Shown here piece after piece: positions 59,911-64,000 of a stretch of DNA of 64,000 bases (position 1 is the first letter of the stretch; each line of letters starts with the position of its first letter). The notes under the pieces are model-generated. The model saw nothing but the letters and a program-made list of their open reading frames with translations. It ran no database searches and was not told where the DNA came from. The translations under genes were made by a program, and so were the position numbers. This stretch comes from Streptomyces regalis (GTDB lineage: Bacteria; Actinomycetota; Actinomycetes; Streptomycetales; Streptomycetaceae). Location of the stretch: the NCBI RefSeq assembly GCF_001509475.1, contig NZ_LLZG01000231.1, positions 144,645-208,644 on the forward strand, given 5' to 3'.

Positions 59911-62052
59911 TCACCGGTCTGCCGTGGGAGTCCCCGGTGCGGCGGCGAGGACGCGGACGTCCCAGGCGCCGAGCCGCACGGGTGTACCGGCCGGGATCAC
60001 GCTGCCGTCCAGGGCGTCGGTCAGGTCCACCGGGGCCTGGGCGGTGGCCGGCTGCCAGTTCCAGTTGTGGACGACGTGGACGCGCCGGCCGTCGGGGGCG
60101 GTGCCGGTGGCGACGGTGACCGAGTCCGGCAGGCCCTGCCAGCCGCAGCACGGGGAGGGGGCGAGCCAGGCGGCGAGCGCACGGGCCAGATCGCGGCCGG
60201 GCACGGTGCCGACACAGGTGATGCGCCCCGCGCCGTGGCGGCGGGTGGTGACGGCGGGCCAGCGCCCGAAGTGCGGGTGGTCGTACTCGGCGAGGACGTC
60301 GGCGTCCTCGACGGCCAGGCCCTCCACCCAGCGGGTGGCCACCGCGCCGTCCGGGAGCCGCAGCGGGCTGTCCGGCGCGGTGCGCAGCGGCAGGTCGGCG
60401 TGGAGGTTGCTGAACTCGTCGTACCGGACGCCCGCGGCCTGAACCAGCCGCGCCGGTGCCACCTCGTGGCGCGCCCGCGCCTCGTGGTCGCCGTAGCCGG
60501 TCCGGGGGCCGAGGACGAGGTGGCCGCCCGCCTCCGCGTAGGCGCCGAGCCAGTCGAGCGTCCCGTCGTCCGCCACGTACAGCGCGGGGGCGATGAGTAT
60601 GGGGTGCAGCTCGGCCGCCGACTCCGGTGACAGCCCCGGGCGTTCGCCGCGCGGATCGTGCAACTGGCGGGCGTGCAGGATCCGTACCTGGCGCCCCGCC
60701 TCGAACGCGCCCCGGTAGAACGGGTCGAAGATGCCCTCGTACGCACCCGCGTCAGGACCGCCGTCGGGACCGGCGAGCGGCGGGTGCTTGCGCATCAGCC
60801 ACTTGCTCGGCGCCGAGTACACCATCGCGATGTCGGCGTCCGGTGTGATCCCGGCGACCAGGTCCCCGGCCCGTTCGAACTCGGCGCCCAGCCGGGCGAG
60901 TTCACCGTAGGCGCGTCCCGGTCGTCCGCTGTGCGGAAGGATCCCTCCCCAGTACGTCTCGGTGCCGAAGTGCAGCGTGTGCCAGTGCCAGTACTCGATC
61001 ATGCGGGCTCCACGCGCGACCAGCGCCCACGCGGCCTGCCGCCACTGCCCGTCGAAGGCGGGCCGGTTGTCCGAAGGACCGCCGATGGCCTGGGCGTTGG
61101 TCTCCGTGATCAGGAATGGCTCCTGGCGCGAGGAGTAGATCCGGTCGGCGCTGTGGTGCAGGGCCCACGCGCCGTAATCCATCCACTGCCCCGGCAGCTT
61201 CTCGTGCGGCGGCTCGGGCATGGTGAGGCTGTCCTGCATGTCGTAGTACGGGTTGCCCGCGGTGACGTCCAGGCCGTCGGTGAGCGCGTCGTCCTCCAGG
61301 CCGGGAGACCAGTAGGCCAGGCACGTGGTGACGAACTGGCCGGGCCTGGCGTACTCGCGCACGATGCCGGCCTGCCAGGCGATGAACTCGGTGGTCTGGC
61401 GTGCCTGGAACGCCTGCCAGGCCAGGTCGTACTGCGGCTGCGCGTTGCCCTCCGGCTTCCACAGGTCGGCCCAGGTGGACAGCCGGTGCGACCAGTACAC
61501 GAGCCCCCACTCGCGGTTGAGGGTCTCGACGTCGCCGTACTGCTGCCGCAGGTCGTCGACGAACCGCTGGAAGACACCGTGGTTGTGCGGCAGTCGCGGG
61601 CCGGGCTCGTTGTCGACCTGGAAGCCGATGACCGCGGGGTGGGCGGCGTAACGGGCCGCGATCGCGCGGATCACCCGCTCCCCGTGGAAACGGAAGGCCG
61701 GGTGCGTGATGTCGACCTCCTGCCGGCCGCCCCACGCGGCGCGGTGCCCGGTGGCGTCCTCGGCGGCGATCTCCGGGTACTGCCGGGCCAGCCACGGCGG
61801 CACCGCGTAGGTGGGAGTGCCGAGGACGACCGAGATGCCGTGCTCGTGGGCGCCGTCGAGCACGGGTTGCAGCCAGTCGAGCTCGAAGCGCCCGTTCTCC
61901 GGCTCCCAGGTGGACCAGACCGACTCGCCGACGCGGATGACGGTGAACTTCGCCTCCGCCATGAGATCGAGGTCGGTCTTGAGCCGCTCGTACGGCTGGT
62001 ACTCGTGGTAGTAGGCGGCGCCGAACAGGACGCGCGCGGGCAGATGGGTCAT
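59911..62052 (-). CDS. GH42 beta-galactosidase
   Basis: 713 residues, no signal peptide. The N-terminal FGAAYYHEYQPYERLKTDLDLM, acid/base Glu in QVDNEPGPRLPHNHG, WSPGLEDDALTDG and nucleophile Glu in FLITETNAQAI are the GH42 landmarks. Trimerisation and beta domains follow to residue 713. It should hydrolyse terminal beta-galactose inside the cell. ATG at 62052 with AAGGA upstream. A strong terminator at 62089-62132 separates it from the broken cellulase upstream on the same strand, so it has its own transcription start or relies on read-through. Confidence 0.93.
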   Translation of the reverse strand: MTHLPARVLFGAAYYHEYQPYERLKTDLDLMAEAKFTVIRVGESVWSTWEPENGRFELDWLQPVLDGAHEHGISVVLGTPTYAVPPWLARQYPEIAAEDATGHRAAWGGRQEVDITHPAFRFHGERVIRAIAARYAAHPAVIGFQVDNEPGPRLPHNHGVFQRFVDDLRQQYGDVETLNREWGLVYWSHRLSTWADLWKPEGNAQPQYDLAWQAFQARQTTEFIAWQAGIVREYARPGQFVTTCLAYWSPGLEDDALTDGLDVTAGNPYYDMQDSLTMPEPPHEKLPGQWMDYGAWALHHSADRIYSSRQEPFLITETNAQAIGGPSDNRPAFDGQWRQAAWALVARGARMIEYWHWHTLHFGTETYWGGILPHSGRPGRAYGELARLGAEFERAGDLVAGITPDADIAMVYSAPSKWLMRKHPPLAGPDGGPDAGAYEGIFDPFYRGAFEAGRQVRILHARQLHDPRGERPGLSPESAAELHPILIAPALYVADDGTLDWLGAYAEAGGHLVLGPRTGYGDHEARARHEVAPARLVQAAGVRYDEFSNLHADLPLRTAPDSPLRLPDGAVATRWVEGLAVEDADVLAEYDHPHFGRWPAVTTRRHGAGRITCVGTVPGRDLARALAAWLAPSPCCGWQGLPDSVTVATGTAPDGRRVHVVHNWNWQPATAQAPVDLTDALDGSVIPAGTPVRLGAWDVRVLAAAPGTPTADR

Positions 62053-62088
62053 GCGGGGTCCTTGAGGAGAGGGAGAGGAGACGGATGG

Positions 62089-62132
62089 GTCCCGGCCGCA
62101 GGGATCCGGTCGTGGATCCCTGCGGCCGGGAC
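62089..62132 (-). terminator. Perfect 19-bp hairpin between the cellulase copy and GH42
   Basis: GTCCCGGCCGCAGGGATCC at 62089-62107 pairs perfectly with 62114-62132; loop GGTCGT. It lies 20 bases beyond the stop of the leftward cellulase copy and 36 bases before the GH42 start. Confidence 0.9.
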
Positions 62133-62152
62133 GGGGATGTGGTGGTGGGTGT

Positions 62153-63908
62153 TCAGGAGGTCGAGCCGGTCACGGACGTACCGGACTTGGTCACGTGGTA
62201 GGTGATCTTGGCGCCGCTGTAGAAGTGGAAGGTCAGCGTCACCGGTGCGCCGTCACGCAGTGAGCCGAGGAACTTGTCGGTGAGGGTGATGGTGTTGTTC
62301 GCGTAGCCGGGGGTGAAGGAGACGTTGAACTCCTGGTACGACGTCCAGTCGGAGGGGCCGGCGTTGCTGCCGTCGGCGTACTTGGCCGCCATCGTGGCGA
62401 GCTGGTCGCCACGGAACTGGGTCGGTATGGGCAGCGAGTTGCTGGTTCCCGTCGCGTTCGCCTGTTGTGGGGTGTCGTACGTCGTCACATGGATCTTCCA
62501 GGGCAGGCCCTTGGAGAACCGGGCCTGGATCGTGGCGTTGACCCCGTAGTTGCGATCGCCGGTCAGTCGGGTCAGTGCGTCGGCCGTGAGGGTGAGCTGA
62601 TTGCCGGAGACGGTGTAGTCCCGTCCCCGGACCAGCTCTGTGTTGCCGTGCCACAGGCCCTGGAAGCTGGTGCCGTTGGCGTTGAGCGTGAGCGTCTGGG
62701 CCGTGATCGGGCTCGACTTCGGCACGAAGACGTTGTCGAAGGAGGTCGTTCCCGAGCGGGTGGTCCAGCTGGACTTGATCCAGGCGAACAGCTCGGGGTC
62801 CGTCCACTTCAGGGTGTCCCGGTTCAGGTAGGCCCAAGTACCGGGGTCCCACAGGGCGGTGGTGACGCCGGCCTGCCGCGCCGCGTAGCCGAGGTGCTCG
62901 TAGTACTTCAGCGCTTCACCCCGCTCGATGCGGTCGGGGTGGTTGTGGTCGGGGAAGCCGAGCAGACCGTACTCACCGACGTAGACGGGGATGCCCCTGG
63001 CGACGAAGGTGTCACGCATACGGGCGAAGGCGTCGGTCAGGTCCTTCTGAGCGGCGTCGTCGTAGCGGGTGCCGCCCGCGATGTTCACGCTGAAGGGGTA
63101 CCAGCTGTAGTAGTGCACGGTGGCGACCAGATTGCTGTCGCGCAGTGCGCCGATCGTGGTGGACAGGTCGTCCATGAGGGGCTGGGAGGGGGTGCCGGCC
63201 TGTGTGGGCAGGACCAGCAGGCGGTCGGTGTTCCCGCCGCCCGAAGAGCGGACGATCTTGTGGAAGGAGGTGTTCAGCTCGTTCAGGAGCTGGGTCTTCT
63301 GCGCGTCCGTGGCGTTGTCGAAGACCGGCTCGTTGACGCTCTCGAAGAGGAGCATGCGCGGCTCGTCCCGGAACGTCGAGGAGATCTGGGTCCAGGTGGC
63401 GTTGAAGCGAGCGAGCACGTTGTCGTGGTCGGTGGGCATCTTCGATATCCACTGCCACGAGTCGTGGTGGACGTTGAGCACGACGTACAGGCCGTCGGCC
63501 AGCGCCCAGTCGACCACCTGCTTGACGCGGCTCATGTACGTGGCGTCGATGGTGTAGGGGGCGGTGGCGGACTTTGGTGGTCGGTCCAGGTCACCGGGAT
63601 GCGGACGCTGCGGTAGCCCTGCGCCCGGAGGGTGTCGAACAGGTCTTTGGCGACCTTCGGGTTGCCCCAGGACGTCTCGTCGGGAATGGCGTCCAGGGTG
63701 TTGCCCAGGTTCCAGCTGGGCTCCATCGCGGCGACGGCGTCCGTGGCCGACGCCGGAACGAGCACCTTCTTCGGGCGGCCTCGGCGGCAGGAGTGGTGAG
63801 CGCGGTGCCGAGGGTCAACCCGATGGCGGCGACCAGTGCGAGCAGCAGGGTCGTCAGGCGCCTTGCTGCGCCGCCAGGACGGCGCGGGGCTTTGTGCGGC
63901 TCTCTCAT
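62153..63908 (-). pseudogene. Second GH5 cellulase copy, broken by two frameshifts
   Basis: The same layout as the cellulase at 27619: signal peptide (ARRLTTLLLALVAAIGLTLGTAL), GH5 barrel with intact ESVNEPVF and YVGEYGLL, and the X2-type C-terminus. Three frames are needed. Relative to the intact gene, one base is missing near 63775 (after PAAEAA), and two T's are inserted at about 63573-63575 (gactttggtgg versus gactggtgg), directly before the region encoding TDHQS-ATAPYTID. Everything downstream of the second shift, from about residue 115, is a clean open frame to the stop at 62153. Either a recent pseudogene or two sequencing errors. No feature is seen in 63909-64000. Confidence 0.85.
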
Positions 63909-64000
63909 GTCCCTTGTGCCTTTCTGAATGGTTGGGGGCGCTCCGCCTGCGGGACGTGCGTACAGGCGGAAAACAAGGGGAGTGGGGGATGGGGGAGCGG

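Overview
The window reads as chromosomal DNA of a streptomycete or close relative. GC is very high with third-position G/C bias, GTG and TTG starts are common, TTA codons are rare and sit mainly in regulators, and the families are typical: IclR, TetR and PucR regulators, secreted GH5 cellulases, MmpL exporters, and a GC-rich dispersed repeat of Streptomyces type. No rRNA, tRNA, CRISPR array or intact transposase was seen. The density of decayed genes suggests an accessory region rather than the conserved core.

Layout. 1-801: remnants of an amidohydrolase, possibly an aldo/keto reductase, and a decayed GntR/FadR regulator whose intact paralogue lies at 58594-59325. 907-5535: amino-acid-type permease and YtcJ-like amidohydrolase, divergent from a TetR regulator and a metallo-beta-lactamase-fold hydrolase; two near-identical operator-like palindromes lie between them. 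5606-25857: the most interesting part, a probable lipid/polyketide biosynthetic locus. It holds two IclR, one AraC and one TetR regulator, a discrete ketosynthase and acyl carrier protein, a nitroreductase-like enzyme, an MmpL exporter, and a rightward operon. That operon encodes a KS-AT-ACP-alpha-oxoamine synthase fusion, a Gfo/Idh/MocA oxidoreductase, an acyl-CoA dehydrogenase-like protein, a coupled 56-residue ORF, an AvrD-like protein, a P-loop protein and an old-yellow-enzyme-like reductase. TTA codons in one AraC gene, one IclR gene and the MmpL gene point to bldA control.

26212-35725: GNAT acetyltransferase, LacI remnant, GH5 cellulase, GH43, GH36 alpha-galactosidase with two LacI-type palindromes upstream, a SpoIIE-like phosphatase pseudogene, and a secreted SGNH hydrolase with a ricin-type lectin domain. 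36169-53570: an amine-catabolism island with a PucR regulator near each end, a class III aminotransferase, an aldehyde dehydrogenase, D-amino-acid-oxidase-like and sarcosine-oxidase-like enzymes, a 2-hydroxyacid dehydrogenase, a HAD dehalogenase and a complete PotABCD-type importer, interrupted by pseudogenes at 39343-41160 and 49422-49740. 53934-57401: an iron-box-like site followed by a binding protein and fused permease with no ATPase gene. 57645-58430: isolated trpC. 58594-63908: FadR-type regulator, kinase-like ATPase remnant, GH42 beta-galactosidase, and a second GH5 cellulase broken by two frameshifts.

How it fits together. The fused synthase should extend an ACP-bound acyl chain with malonyl units and release it by decarboxylative condensation with an amino acid, giving an alpha-amino ketone. 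That explains why no thioesterase is present. The reductases, dehydrogenase-like protein and AvrD-like protein would tailor it, and MmpL would export it. The product is not known to me. The glycosidases on both flanks form polysaccharide-use modules, and the central island would import and oxidise amines or polyamines.
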